Assembly (NCBI GenBank): GCA_021768705.1
Contig: JAETUG010000001.1
Location: 62,001-126,000, forward strand
Direction: 5' to 3'
Length of the DNA: 64,000 bases
Source of the DNA: Bacillota bacterium
GTDB taxonomy: Bacteria > Bacillota > Clostridia > Lachnospirales > Anaerotignaceae
A program made the position numbers and the translations under genes. Positions 51,262 to 59,456 of this stretch are shown in pieces; the first letter of the stretch is position 1, and each line of letters starts with the position of its first letter. The notes beneath the pieces were generated by a model that saw only the letters and a list, made by a program, of their open reading frames with translations, was not told the origin of the DNA and searched no databases.

Positions 51262-52785
51262 TCACAATGTCATCTGGATCAATTCGATACCCTGTTTCAT
51301 CACATCAATAATAGGACGATAACCGATACCCAATACCAGGTTGACTACGATAAACAATACCATCGCCAGAGCGAATGTAGGAGAAGTCTGAGCTCTTTTG
51401 GAAGCCCCTTCCCCATCTTCTTTTGGACGAGTCCAAATAGCGATAACAGAAGGCAGGAAGTACATAGCGTTCAGGATCATGGAGATTGCCAAAGCCGCCA
51501 GCACCAGCACCAGCCGCAGCCCTGTCATTTCCAGGGCAGCCGTTGCGAAGTAAAGCTTGGAAATAAAGCCTGCGAACAGGGGCACACCGATCATAGACAG
51601 CGCACCGACTGTAAAGGCGATACCCGCCAAAGGATTTCTATGGGCTGCACCTTTCAGGTTTTCCAGCTGTTCTTTTCCGTTTGCGTCTTCAATGAAAGCA
51701 CCACAGCATACAAACAGCATAGATTTTGTTACAGCATGTGCAAATACATGGAAACATGCTGCCAACATACCTGCCACAGAACCCAGACCGATACCCATAA
51801 ATATGTACCCGATCTGCGCCACAGAGGAATAGGCCAGCATACGTTTCATTCGGCTTTCCCGCACAGCATAAACAGAACCCATGACCATGCCGAAAACACC
51901 CAAAACGAACATAACATCCGCAATTTTCAATTCTACCAATGTCTGAACTGTGAATACTTCAAAGGTCAGCTTGATCGCCAGAATAATATAAGCCTTCAGA
52001 ACCAGACCGGACAGGATACCACTGGAAGTTGTCATAGTAGAACCGTAAGCAGTAGGCAGTGCGGAATGGAACGGGAACAGGGCACTCTTGATGCCCAGGC
52101 CAACGAACATCAGGCTGACTACAATCATCAGCGCAAAATGATAATTGCCTGTTGCCATCAGGGCTGCAACGCCTTCTTTGATCTGAGGGAACAGCAGCTG
52201 ACCTGTGATACCATACAGGATACATACGCCCAGCAGGAACAGACCGGAACCCATACAGCCGAATACCAGATAATGGGTCGTACCTACGATAGCCTGTTTT
52301 GTCCCTTTTGCTAAAATCAGCGTACAGGATGCAATAGTCAGAATTTCGATAAAAACGTATCCTGTGAAGATATCGTTTGTATAGGTCATAGCCAGCATTG
52401 CGCCAAAGGTAGCATTCAGCATGATGAAGTAGAGATTCTGTTTTTCAGGAACGATCTCTTTAAAGATGATATCGCTGCCGCCTGTGATCGTCAGGAACAT
52501 GACCACACTGACCAATACAGCCAACAGTGCTTCCAGAGGACCAACGCGCAGTTCGTTGCCCCAGGGTGCAGGGAAGTGACCCATCATAAAGGTATACGCT
52601 TCCCCATTCTGGGTAACATTTACCAACAGAACCACAGACAGCGCACCGATCAGCAAAACCATAAAGCCATGCAGACGGCGGGCAGTTCTGCCATTTTTGA
52701 TCAGTGGTGTGATGATACCGCAGAACATCGCAAAAAAGATGCTGAAGAAAGGTATATTATGTACTAAATTCAAATGATGCTCCAT
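51262..52785 (-). CDS. MrpD/MbhH-type antiporter subunit
   Basis: This 507-residue subunit is in the MrpD position, next to MrpC. The TM5 Glu is in VFIEILTIASCTLIL and the TM7 Lys in GIKSALFPFHSALPTAYGSTMTTSSG, which matches the MrpD/MbhH pattern more than NuoL. It starts right after the MrpC stop, with a GGGGAA-type site, so translation is probably coupled. It would exchange H+ for Na+ together with the MrpC and other small subunits. Confidence 0.9.
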   Translation of the reverse strand: MEHHLNLVHNIPFFSIFFAMFCGIITPLIKNGRTARRLHGFMVLLIGALSVVLLVNVTQNGEAYTFMMGHFPAPWGNELRVGPLEALLAVLVSVVMFLTITGGSDIIFKEIVPEKQNLYFIMLNATFGAMLAMTYTNDIFTGYVFIEILTIASCTLILAKGTKQAIVGTTHYLVFGCMGSGLFLLGVCILYGITGQLLFPQIKEGVAALMATGNYHFALMIVVSLMFVGLGIKSALFPFHSALPTAYGSTMTTSSGILSGLVLKAYIILAIKLTFEVFTVQTLVELKIADVMFVLGVFGMVMGSVYAVRESRMKRMLAYSSVAQIGYIFMGIGLGSVAGMLAACFHVFAHAVTKSMLFVCCGAFIEDANGKEQLENLKGAAHRNPLAGIAFTVGALSMIGVPLFAGFISKLYFATAALEMTGLRLVLVLAALAISMILNAMYFLPSVIAIWTRPKEDGEGASKRAQTSPTFALAMVLFIVVNLVLGIGYRPIIDVMKQGIELIQMTL

Positions 52786-52786
52786 A

Positions 52787-53161
52787 TTATTCCCCTTCCT
52801 CCTCTCTCATCATACGCAGGATCTCGTCCATATTCAGAGAGTTGTAATGCTTATACAGTCTCAGAACCAAAGCAAGAGAGAACGCAGTCACACTTACGGA
52901 TACTACGATACCTGTCAGTACCAGACCTGCAGGGATGGGATTGATATAATAATCTTTATCAATGATCCCGTTTGTCAGGATAGGCGCTACCCTGCCAAAA
53001 ACATAACCCTTGGCTGCCAGGAAAAGATAGGTAGCCGTATCCATGATATTCAAACCAATAAATTTTTTGATCAGATTGTTTTGCAGAAGCAGATTCATGA
53101 ATCCAATGCCAAAGAGGATGACCGAAGCTGCTTCATAATAATTTGTCAACAGATGACTCAT
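52787..53161 (-). CDS. mrpC: MrpC/MbhG subunit (NuoK-like)
   Basis: The 124-residue, three-helix protein is NuoK/MrpC-like: YEAASVILFGIGFMNLLLQNNLIKKFIGLNI, split over the first helices, and a conserved Glu and the later PIPAGLVLTGIVVSVS block. I chose the start at 53161, after AAAGGAGAA; the longer frame overlaps the previous gene. Order after the MrpB-like fusion gene is exactly as in Mrp and Mbh operons. Confidence 0.9.
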   Translation of the reverse strand: MSHLLTNYYEAASVILFGIGFMNLLLQNNLIKKFIGLNIMDTATYLFLAAKGYVFGRVAPILTNGIIDKDYYINPIPAGLVLTGIVVSVSVTAFSLALVLRLYKHYNSLNMDEILRMMREEEGE

Positions 53162-53163
53162 AA

Positions 53164-54069
53164 TCAGACTTCTCCTTTTGTAAATAACGCATAGAATCCA
53201 TACATCGTACAAGCAACGACCAAACCTACACAGATATTCAGAGGCAGGATAAAGCCGGAACTCAAAATTGCACCAGGGGTACCTTTGGGGATTTCCCAGC
53301 CAACATGGTTGGCACCTGTAAAGAAGGAATAGCTCTTACAGCCGCAGTATGTCAGCAGACACGCCACACTGATCCTTGTCAGTGTTTTGATGGTAAAGAA
53401 GGTCTGCATCTTTTTCTGCCCATTCGCTGCGGAATACAGAATCAGGCCGGCGCCGATGATGGAACCGCCGGAGAAACCACCGCCGGGAGACAGGTGACCA
53501 TTCAATACAACATAGATACCATACAGGATAACCACAGGAGCCAGACATTTCGCACCCTTTTTCAGGATCAGCTTGGAATCCTGAGAATCGAATACTTCAT
53601 CCTCCGCCATTTCCTGATCTTCTGCTGCGCTGATATTTTTCTTATCTCTCTGCAGCAGCATCAATACCGCAATAACCGCCATAAACAATACGTTGGATTC
53701 ACCGAAAGTATCGAATGCACGATAGTCCAGGATCATGCCGGCTACAAAGTTGATGGCACCAGTTTCTTCGATCCCCTGCTCCAGATATCTCTGTCCCACT
53801 TCGTTGTTGGTGATGCTGCCAGGATCGCCGAACATAGGCAAGTCAACAACTACCCGCAGCATAACTGCAATGAACACCACTGTAATTGCTACGCACAGGA
53901 CGCGATATAATGTAGAGTTGGAACGGAGACGCTCCATAGTAACTGCCTTTTCCATAGGCACTCTTTCTTTTCTTTCTCTGGTAGAGATATACTTATCCGC
54001 ATCGATGAGGATCTCATCACCATCGATCCAGCTTTTCAATCTTTGCCAGAAAGATTTATTTTCGCTCAT
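53164..54069 (-). CDS. MbhE-MrpB fusion subunit
   Basis: The 301-residue protein joins two parts usually encoded separately in Mbh operons. The N-terminal cytoplasmic region is followed by an MbhE-like domain with two helices (ETGAINFVAGMILDYRAFDTFGE is the recognisable stretch, split here), and the C-terminal part is an MnhB domain with the NGHLSPGGGFSGGSIIGAG signature. In Mrp complexes MbhE corresponds to the C-terminus of MrpA, so this is a fused MrpA-tail plus MrpB. A GGGGTGATGG site precedes the start. Confidence 0.88.
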   Translation of the reverse strand: MSENKSFWQRLKSWIDGDEILIDADKYISTRERKERVPMEKAVTMERLRSNSTLYRVLCVAITVVFIAVMLRVVVDLPMFGDPGSITNNEVGQRYLEQGIEETGAINFVAGMILDYRAFDTFGESNVLFMAVIAVLMLLQRDKKNISAAEDQEMAEDEVFDSQDSKLILKKGAKCLAPVVILYGIYVVLNGHLSPGGGFSGGSIIGAGLILYSAANGQKKMQTFFTIKTLTRISVACLLTYCGCKSYSFFTGANHVGWEIPKGTPGAILSSGFILPLNICVGLVVACTMYGFYALFTKGEV

Positions 54070-54073
54070 TCCA

Positions 54074-54337
54074 TCACCCCTCCCTTGTGCCTTTCAGTGC
54101 ATGTACCTTCTTCAGTGTCAGGAAGAACAGCACTGTATCGATACCAGCACCAACGGCTGCTTCTGTGATCGCCAAGTCAGGAGATTCCAGGAAGAGCCAA
54201 ACGATCGCCATAATGGAGCTATAGCCCATGAAAACGATAACTGCCATAAAAAGATTTCTTGTTACAGATACCCCAATGGCACTGGCGATCAGAAATACGA
54301 CCAGAATCATCTGGATCATAATGCTAAAATCACTCAT
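54074..54337 (-). CDS. MbhD-like subunit (MrpA C-terminal domain, DUF4040)
   Basis: The 87-residue, three-helix protein matches the hydrogenase subunit MbhD / DUF4040 domain by WLFLESPDLAITEAAVGAGIDTVLFFLTLKK, split here. In Mrp it is fused to the C-terminus of MrpA, whereas in archaeal Mbh it is a free subunit, as here. The start overlaps the MrpG stop by four bases. Confidence 0.9.
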   Translation of the reverse strand: MSDFSIMIQMILVVFLIASAIGVSVTRNLFMAVIVFMGYSSIMAIVWLFLESPDLAITEAAVGAGIDTVLFFLTLKKVHALKGTREG

Positions 54338-54645
54338 CTGTCCTTCATCCTTTCTTCACAATCTTTATTGGTCAAAAGTTCTACTTTTGCGATCATATGT
54401 GTCGCAATAGGGCTGGACAGCCAGAAGAACAGGATGATGAGAACATATTTTGCCATGTGGAAAATATCCTGCCCCAAGATCAAAAGACCCAGTACTATAA
54501 AAAAGATACCCATGGTATCGCCCAAAGCCGCTGCGTGCATTCTGTTCATAACATATTTGAAGCGATATACGCCCAAAATGGAGCAGAGAAACACAAACAG
54601 ACCAATGATGATGCAAATGGTTGCAACGATTTCTCTCACTGACAT
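54334..54645 (-). CDS. mrpG: MrpG/MbhC subunit
   Basis: The 103-residue, three-helix protein is MrpG-like, with GVYRFKYVMNRMHAAALGDTMG, split across helix ends, and a conserved SSPIATHMIAKV block. It overlaps mrpF by 10 bp and the MbhD-like gene by 4 bp. MrpG is a small structural subunit of the antiporter complex. Confidence 0.93.
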   Translation of the reverse strand: MSVREIVATICIIIGLFVFLCSILGVYRFKYVMNRMHAAALGDTMGIFFIVLGLLILGQDIFHMAKYVLIILFFWLSSPIATHMIAKVELLTNKDCEERMKDR

Positions 54646-54962
54646 TCTTCCTTCGCCTCCTTCTCTTTTCTGCTCAGGAACTGCAGACGACCTTTATGAT
54701 GCAGTGTAACTACGTGACACATAACTACAACTGCCAGGAAACTCAGCAGGGAATAGACCAAAGATACGTCTACCAATGCTGTTTCCCCCAGATAAGCGGA
54801 AAGAATACCGATCGTTGTCGTTGTCATGGTACCGATCATATTGATTGCCACAATACGGTCTGTGTAACGAGGACCCTTCACCGCGCGAATAAACGCCAGG
54901 ATCATGCCGCAAGCCAGCACAAACATAGCGATCTCTAAAATAAAGCGCATCGTATCACTCAT
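54636..54962 (-). CDS. mrpF: MrpF/MbhB subunit
   Basis: The 108-residue, three-helix protein has the MrpF pattern RAVKGPRYTDRIVAINMIGT, split here, with the Pro-Thr-Asp block, which in MrpF lies near the ion path. It follows mrpE with a small gap and overlaps mrpG. A short basic tail ends the protein. Confidence 0.93.
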   Translation of the reverse strand: MSDTMRFILEIAMFVLACGMILAFIRAVKGPRYTDRIVAINMIGTMTTTTIGILSAYLGETALVDVSLVYSLLSFLAVVVMCHVVTLHHKGRLQFLSRKEKEAKEECQ

Positions 54963-54966
54963 ACTC

Positions 54967-55431
54967 TTATCCCTCCAACTTTCTCAGCTGTTTTACAAAA
55001 ACAGACTCATCCAGACCTTCCCCGAATTTGCTCTTATCCAATGCCTGGATGGCATAATCGCCATTTTCCAGCTGCACTGTGTAAGTGCCGGGTGTCAGTG
55101 TGATAGAGTTTGCCAGTGTAACCTGAGCCGTTTCACTCTTCAGATCTGTATGGAAATGAACGATTGCAGGTTCAATTTCCTTTTTGTTGGGAGAAAGCAC
55201 GATCTTGATTACATCAACATTTGCTTTGAAGATTTCCCAAACCAGAACGATCGCATATTTCAGATAGAGAGGGATCTTTTTCACCAGTCTCAGCTCTGTC
55301 TGAAAGCTATAGCCCATGTGCTTGCAAATGAACCAGTACAGCCAGCCGCAGATCACTACACCGAAGAGGAACACTTCCAGCGTTACTCTGCCGTTAAAGA
55401 TCAGCCACAGCAGTAATAATAATAAATACAT
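54967..55431 (-). CDS. mrpE: MrpE/MbhA subunit
   Basis: The 154-residue protein has two or three membrane helices and a cytoplasmic tail with the MrpE motif NSITLTPGTYTVQLENGDYAIQALD, split across the beta-rich part. The ATG at 55431 follows AAGGGTGG; an extended reading to 55467 has no site. It is the first gene of the ten-gene Mrp/Mbh-like operon, as mbhA is in archaeal operons. Confidence 0.9.
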   Translation of the reverse strand: MYLLLLLLWLIFNGRVTLEVFLFGVVICGWLYWFICKHMGYSFQTELRLVKKIPLYLKYAIVLVWEIFKANVDVIKIVLSPNKKEIEPAIVHFHTDLKSETAQVTLANSITLTPGTYTVQLENGDYAIQALDKSKFGEGLDESVFVKQLRKLEG

Positions 55432-55591
55432 TGAACCACCCTTCCCGCGCAAGCATCTATTTTTCATCAGTTTTTATGAAAATACCCTGCCCTGCGGTTT
55501 CTGTGCCAAAAAGCGACGGATATCGAATGTCCTCGGTTTTTGTCGAAAATTCACACAGAATAAAGTATTCTCATATAGCCTAACATAATAT

Positions 55592-55620
55592 ATTATCAAT
55601 GAATACAGGAAAATTGTCAA
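55592..55620 (-). promoter_or_regulatory. Promoter of Mrp/Mbh-like operon
   Basis: TTGACA (55615-55620) and GATAAT (55592-55597) with a 17-bp spacer on the minus strand, about 160 bp upstream of the mrpE start. Confidence 0.7.
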
Positions 55621-55833
55621 GGGTATTAGTGCTATCTCACGATTTATTTCCTAATATTTTCTTAACATCCACAATTTAATTGTGCAATCAGTATATTTTT
55701 TACGATCTTAAATCGAAATTTTTCATAGATTCAAACAATTTTTTGCATTTTTTTCTTTTGTACAAAAAGAGGAATTGGTAGCTTTTATCCCGAGTTTCCA
55801 AGCATTTCCCTGTGACAGTGCCTTCTATGACAA

Positions 55834-55863
55834 GAAAAGGCGTACCATAATGGTACGCCTTTT
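55834..55863 (-). terminator. Terminator of APC permease gene
   Basis: A perfect 13-bp stem (AAAAGGCGTACCA/TGGTACGCCTTTT) with a TTA loop. The T-run lies in the 3' arm, followed by CTTG. Confidence 0.75.
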
Positions 55864-55937
55864 CAGGGAAATTATATATGAAGCAAATATTTTTTACGAT
55901 GAAACTATATTTCCATGTGCTTGTTTCTATGATTCAA

Positions 55938-57257
55938 TTATTTCTTCTTTGCGAAGATAGCACGTACGGGCAGACCAATCAATACCAGCACAATACCACC
56001 CAGAGCAATCATTCTGGACTGAGAACCAGCCATAAACAACTGATTGAGCAGTACATACAGACCAGAGATGATAGCGATCAAAGGAATCACAGGGTATGCG
56101 GGAACTTTATAGGTACGTTCCACATCGGGAGCCTGTTTTCTGTAAACCATAACTGCTGCGAATGTCAATGTATAGAATACCCAGCCTACGAATGTACCCA
56201 GGTTTGTCAGCAGGTCGAACTGACCTGTCAGTGCGTAAATCGCACCCAGAATACCAATCAGGAAGATGCAGTTTACAGGAACGCCTGTGCCAGAGATCTT
56301 AGACAGGGCCTTGCTGCCGGGCAGGTCACCCTGAGAAGCCATATACAGTGCTGTACGAGAACCGGACAGAATGAAGCCGTTGCATGCGCCACCGGCGGAG
56401 ATCATAATACCAACGGATACGATCTTACCACCTGTCTGACCGAAAATTTCCATAGCAACTGCAGATGCGGGAGATTCCAAATTCATCATAACATCAGCAG
56501 GCAATACCCACAGATAAGCCAGATTGATGATGATATAAACAGCCATGATCAGTGCTACACCGCCAACGATAGCCTTAGGCAGGTCTTTACCGGGGTCTTT
56601 CATTTCACCGGCAATGGCACCTACGTTTGTCCAGCCTTCAAATGCAAACAGAACTGCGATCATCAGCTGACCCAATACGGAGCCCATGGACAGACCATCG
56701 GCAAGCATAGGATCAAAGATAGGGTTACCGTCGCCTCTGATAAAACCAAAAATCATAATCAGAATCAGAGGAATCAATTTTGCTACGGTAAAGATGTTCT
56801 GTGCTGCGCCACCGACTTTAGCGCCCATGCAGTTCAGAGCCACCATAATAATGATGCAGGCAAATGCCACAGGAATGACCAGTCCATCACCCAAGAACAG
56901 CTTTGCTTGGTTTGCAACAGCTACTGCCAGAGCGGCTACCAGACCGGGGTAGAATACGACTGTCTGCATCCAACCGCACAAATAACCAACTTTTTCGCCG
57001 AATACTCTCTTCAGGTATACGGGCATACCACCTGTCTCAGGCATCAGAATTGCGATTTCCGCAAATGTCATTGCTGCACACAAGCACATCAGGGATGTGA
57101 TAATCCATGCAATGATGGCCAGACCGGGCGCACCACCTGTGGCTGTGTACATAGCTGTAGGTTTGAAGAATACACCGGAACCGATTACGCAGCCAACTAC
57201 TGTAGCCATCGCAACACCCATGCCAAGTTCCTTCTTCATTTCATTGTTGTTGCTCAT
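55938..57257 (-). CDS. APC family amino acid permease under glycine riboswitch
   Basis: The 439-residue protein has about 12 helices and the APC/LAT-like pattern: GCVIGSGVFFKPTAM in TM1, FAFEGWTNVGAIAGEMKDPGKDLPKAI in TM6 and the following loop, and ETGGMPVYLKRVFGE. The SteT-type serine/threonine exchangers are close in layout. The start (57257) has an AAAAGGAGG site; the longer frame to 57329 would include part of the riboswitch terminator region. A tandem glycine riboswitch precedes it, so the true substrate is probably glycine, or alanine or serine linked to glycine, either for import or export. Confidence 0.88.
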   Translation of the reverse strand: MSNNNEMKKELGMGVAMATVVGCVIGSGVFFKPTAMYTATGGAPGLAIIAWIITSLMCLCAAMTFAEIAILMPETGGMPVYLKRVFGEKVGYLCGWMQTVVFYPGLVAALAVAVANQAKLFLGDGLVIPVAFACIIIMVALNCMGAKVGGAAQNIFTVAKLIPLILIMIFGFIRGDGNPIFDPMLADGLSMGSVLGQLMIAVLFAFEGWTNVGAIAGEMKDPGKDLPKAIVGGVALIMAVYIIINLAYLWVLPADVMMNLESPASAVAMEIFGQTGGKIVSVGIMISAGGACNGFILSGSRTALYMASQGDLPGSKALSKISGTGVPVNCIFLIGILGAIYALTGQFDLLTNLGTFVGWVFYTLTFAAVMVYRKQAPDVERTYKVPAYPVIPLIAIISGLYVLLNQLFMAGSQSRMIALGGIVLVLIGLPVRAIFAKKK

Positions 57258-57317
57258 TTTTTCCTTCCTCCTTTTAACATATTTGCCAAAAAACACCAAA
57301 AAGCTTGCATAAAAAAA

Positions 57318-57359
57318 GATATACAGCAAATATCAATAATATTATTCTGCCTGTATATC
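57318..57359 (-). terminator. Riboswitch expression-platform terminator
   Basis: Arms GATATACAGGCA and TGCTGTATATC form an 11-bp stem with a long AT-rich loop; TTTTTTT follows on the minus strand. It lies directly after the second glycine aptamer and about 55 bp before the permease ribosome binding site. Confidence 0.8.
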
Positions 57360-57540
57360 CTCTGTATCTCTCACCTGAAAGCTTTACTTCTACGGCGGCT
57401 TTGGCAAAACCAAGCACTTTCCAGAGTTCCATCTATAAAAGGTATTTGGACCTGAAAGTTTCTTCAGAAATCGGCTCTTTTCCTGAATTGCTCCATCGGT
57501 TTTCCTCCCTTCTTGCACAAGATGGAGGAAATCTCCCTTT
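57358..57540 (-). ncRNA. Tandem glycine riboswitch
   Basis: The minus-strand RNA carries two glycine-aptamer units. Unit 1 has GGGAGATTTCC, CGATGGAGCAA and GAAACTTTCAGG. Unit 2 has CTCTGGAAAG, GCCGCCGTAGAAGTAA and GCTTTCAGGTGAGAG, ending ACAGAGGA. The conserved CCGnnGnAGnAA and CUnUCAGG elements occur twice, as in known tandem glycine riboswitches. Whether glycine turns the permease on or off was not modelled. Confidence 0.82.
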
Positions 57541-57573
57541 TACTTCTTCTGGCTATATGCACTTTATGGTTAA

Positions 57574-57602
57574 ATTATATCTCATTGATAAAATCCTGTC
57601 AA
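57574..57602 (-). promoter_or_regulatory. Consensus promoter of riboswitch-permease unit
   Basis: TTGACA (57597-57602) and TATAAT (57574-57579) with a 17-bp spacer, about 40 bp before the first aptamer. Confidence 0.85.
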
Positions 57603-57836
57603 TATATTTCGATAAATTTTTTTATCGCCGCATTATAAAATTTCATTATGTCTGACATAAAAAACAAAATTAGTAATTTTCCGTTTTTTTATATGATTTA
57701 CGTGTAATATATCGATTAAAATTCAGCGCATCATACACTTTCTGCTTTTGTTCAACTGCGTTCATCTACGCCCTCGTCTATTTCGCCAGTCCTTGTCATA
57801 TATATGGAAGAAACAGATACAAGAGGTATGCCAATG
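57603..57836. other. Divergent promoter region of flippase gene
   Basis: The region between the permease promoter and the flippase start has no gene. It holds a small hairpin (cgataaa/tttatcg, 57610-57627) and a perfect palindrome (ttatgtc-t-gacataa, 57646-57660). A CATACACT box at 57732-57739 resembles a sporulation SigE -10, but the -35 partner is poor, so the flippase promoter is not settled. Confidence 0.45.
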
Positions 57837-59363
57837 AGCCGAAAGACCATCATCACCGGAACTCTCATTCTGACAGCAGCCAACCTCATCACCAAATGCA
57901 TGGGGTTTTTCTATCGTGTTTTCATGTCAAACACCATCGGAGCGGAAGGCATGGGGCTATATCAGCTGATCCTGCCGATCTACTCTCTTGCATGGAGCAT
58001 CACCTCCGCAGGCTTTACTACCACCATTTCCCGCCTGACAGCACAGGAGCATATCCGCGGACAAAATGGAAATATCGGCCGTATTGTCAAGCAGGCTGTC
58101 TGCCTTTCTCTGGGCGTCAGTCTATTTGTCAGCGGAATCCTGTTTTTCGGCGCAGAAAACATTGGTTCCGCTTTTCTGGATGATAGCCGCACTGCCCTCC
58201 CCCTGCGCCTGCTGGCTCTTGCTGTCCCTTTCATGGCAGCAGGTTCCTGTTTGCGCGGATTCTTTTTGGGGATGCAGGAGACTCTCATTCCTGCTGTTTC
58301 CCAGGTTTTGGAACAAACTGCCCGTATCGTGACGATCTATCTTCTGGCAGGCATTTTCGTGCCCTTAGGGCTGACCTATGCCTGCTGTGCTGCTGTAGCA
58401 GGTATCCTGCTGGGAGAATTTCTTTCCTGCGGCTTTACCCTATGGAATTATTTCCACTTTAAGAGAAAACATAAGCTCATCCGAAAGCCGACACTCTCTT
58501 CTTCTGCCGTTCTGGGGATGATACTGACGATGGCAGTGCCTCTTTCCGCCACAAGAATCGCAACCGCCCTGCTCTCCACAGTGGAAAATATTCTCATTCC
58601 CCGCCAGCTGCAGCTCCACGGACAAAATGTCGTGCAGGCACTCTCTACATACGGCGAACTGACAGGAATGGCAATGCCCCTGATCCTTCTGCCCTCTGCC
58701 TGCCTGATGGCTGCTTCCGTTTCCCTCGTGCCGGAAATTTCCGAAGCCTGTGCCGTGCAGCAGGATATGCGCATCAGCAAGACCGTCTCCGCCACATTTT
58801 TATTTACCTTCATCATCGGATTCGGTGCAGCAGCGTTGTTTGCCGTATTTCCCAGAGAAATCTGCTATGTGGTTTATAATCGGGCAGCCCTGGGGCAGGT
58901 CTTGTTTCCCCTTGCCTTTCTCTGCCCCTTGCTTTACGCACAAACCACTCTGCACGGGCTTCTCAATGGATTGGGAGAGCAGTTTTTCCTCTTTTGGAGC
59001 AATGTCCTGTCTTCTCTCATTACCATTGCTGTGATCTGGTGCTTCATGCCTCGCTATGGTGTGCCTGCTTTTCTGGGGGGATGGTTTCTGAGCCTGCTCT
59101 GCAATGTCGGTCTTTCTTTAGGACGGCTTTATCAGCGAACAGGAGTTTTTCCTTCCGTATATAATTGCTTCCTGAAACCTTTGCTGGCAGGAGCAGCGGC
59201 TGGTCTTTTGGTAAAATACTTCATCCGCATTTCCGAACCTTCCAAATTGCTGTTTTTCGGTTCCCTCTGCGGAATGGGACTGTTGTATCTTTTGTTCCTG
59301 TTGGTATTGGGCTGCCTGGATCGTACAATGTTGAAACAGCTCATGAAGAAATCCCATGCATAG
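57837..59363 (+). CDS. SpoVB-like MOP-superfamily flippase
   Basis: This 508-residue protein has about 14 helices and belongs to the MOP superfamily near SpoVB/YtgP/MurJ, lipid-linked precursor flippases. The N-terminus has KTIITGTLILTAANLITKCMGFFYRVFMSNTIGAEGMGLYQL (split in family alignments), typical of SpoVB. In B. subtilis SpoVB is needed for the spore cortex, so this gene supports a spore-forming organism. An AAGAGG site lies seven bases before the ATG at 57837; an upstream ATG at 57804 is weaker. A role as the vegetative MurJ cannot be ruled out. Confidence 0.85.
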   Translation, partial: SRKTIITGTLILTAANLITKCMGFFYRVFMSNTIGAEGMGLYQLILPIYSLAWSITSAGFTTTISRLTAQEHIRGQNGNIGRIVKQAVCLSLGVSLFVSGILFFGAENIGSAFLDDSRTALPLRLLALAVPFMAAGSCLRGFFLGMQETLIPAVSQVLEQTARIVTIYLLAGIFVPLGLTYACCAAVAGILLGEFLSCGFTLWNYFHFKRKHKLIRKPTLSSSAVLGMILTMAVPLSATRIATALLSTVENILIPRQLQLHGQNVVQALSTYGELTGMAMPLILLPSACLMAASVSLVPEISEACAVQQDMRISKTVSATFLFTFIIGFGAAALFAVFPREICYVVYNRAALGQVLFPLAFLCPLLYAQTTLHGLLNGLGEQFFLFWSNVLSSLITIAVIWCFMPRYGVPAFLGGWFLSLLCNVGLSLGRLYQRTGVFPSVYNCFLKPLLAGAAAGLLVKYFIRISEPSKLLFFGSLCGMGLLYLLFLLVLGCLDRTMLKQLMKKSHA

Positions 59364-59374
59364 ACCTTTGGCTA

Positions 59375-59391
59375 ATCTCTGAAACGAAACG
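59375..59391. repeat. 17-base repeat, second copy at 28140-28156
   Basis: The sequence atctctgaaacgaaacg occurs here 12 bases after the flippase stop, and also in the trpS terminator at 28140-28156. At 28 kb it is half of an inverted repeat. Two identical 17-base copies are not expected by chance in a window this size. Confidence 0.6.
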
Positions 59392-59414
59392 TTCAGGCAC
59401 ATATTTCTCTTTTG

Positions 59415-59456
59415 GGCAAAAAATAAAGCCAGTCTTTCGACTGACTTATTTTTTGC
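59415..59456. terminator. Bidirectional terminator
   Basis: Stem ataaagccagtc/gactgacttat with a TTTC loop is flanked by T-runs on both strands (TTATTTTTTG and TTTATTTTTTG). It divides the convergent flippase and aluminium-resistance-family genes. Confidence 0.85.

Larger units (their letters stand above)
55432..55937. other. 506-bp region between Mrp/Mbh-like operon and permease gene
   Basis: No supportable gene is present. The left part is the operon leader (about 150 bases, 55432-55590) with several possible stems, then the promoter, then AT-rich sequence up to about 55830, and the permease terminator at 55834-55863. Confidence 0.6.

Noticed and set aside
46288-52785. Complex I (Nuo) operon
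   Set aside because: No NuoA, B, C, D, E, F, G, H, I or J homologue is present; the small subunits are clearly Mrp/Mbh types.
57695-57740. SigE-type sporulation promoter for the flippase gene
   Set aside because: The -10-like CATACACT is good, but no acceptable -35 lies at the needed distance, so it is only mentioned in the region entry.
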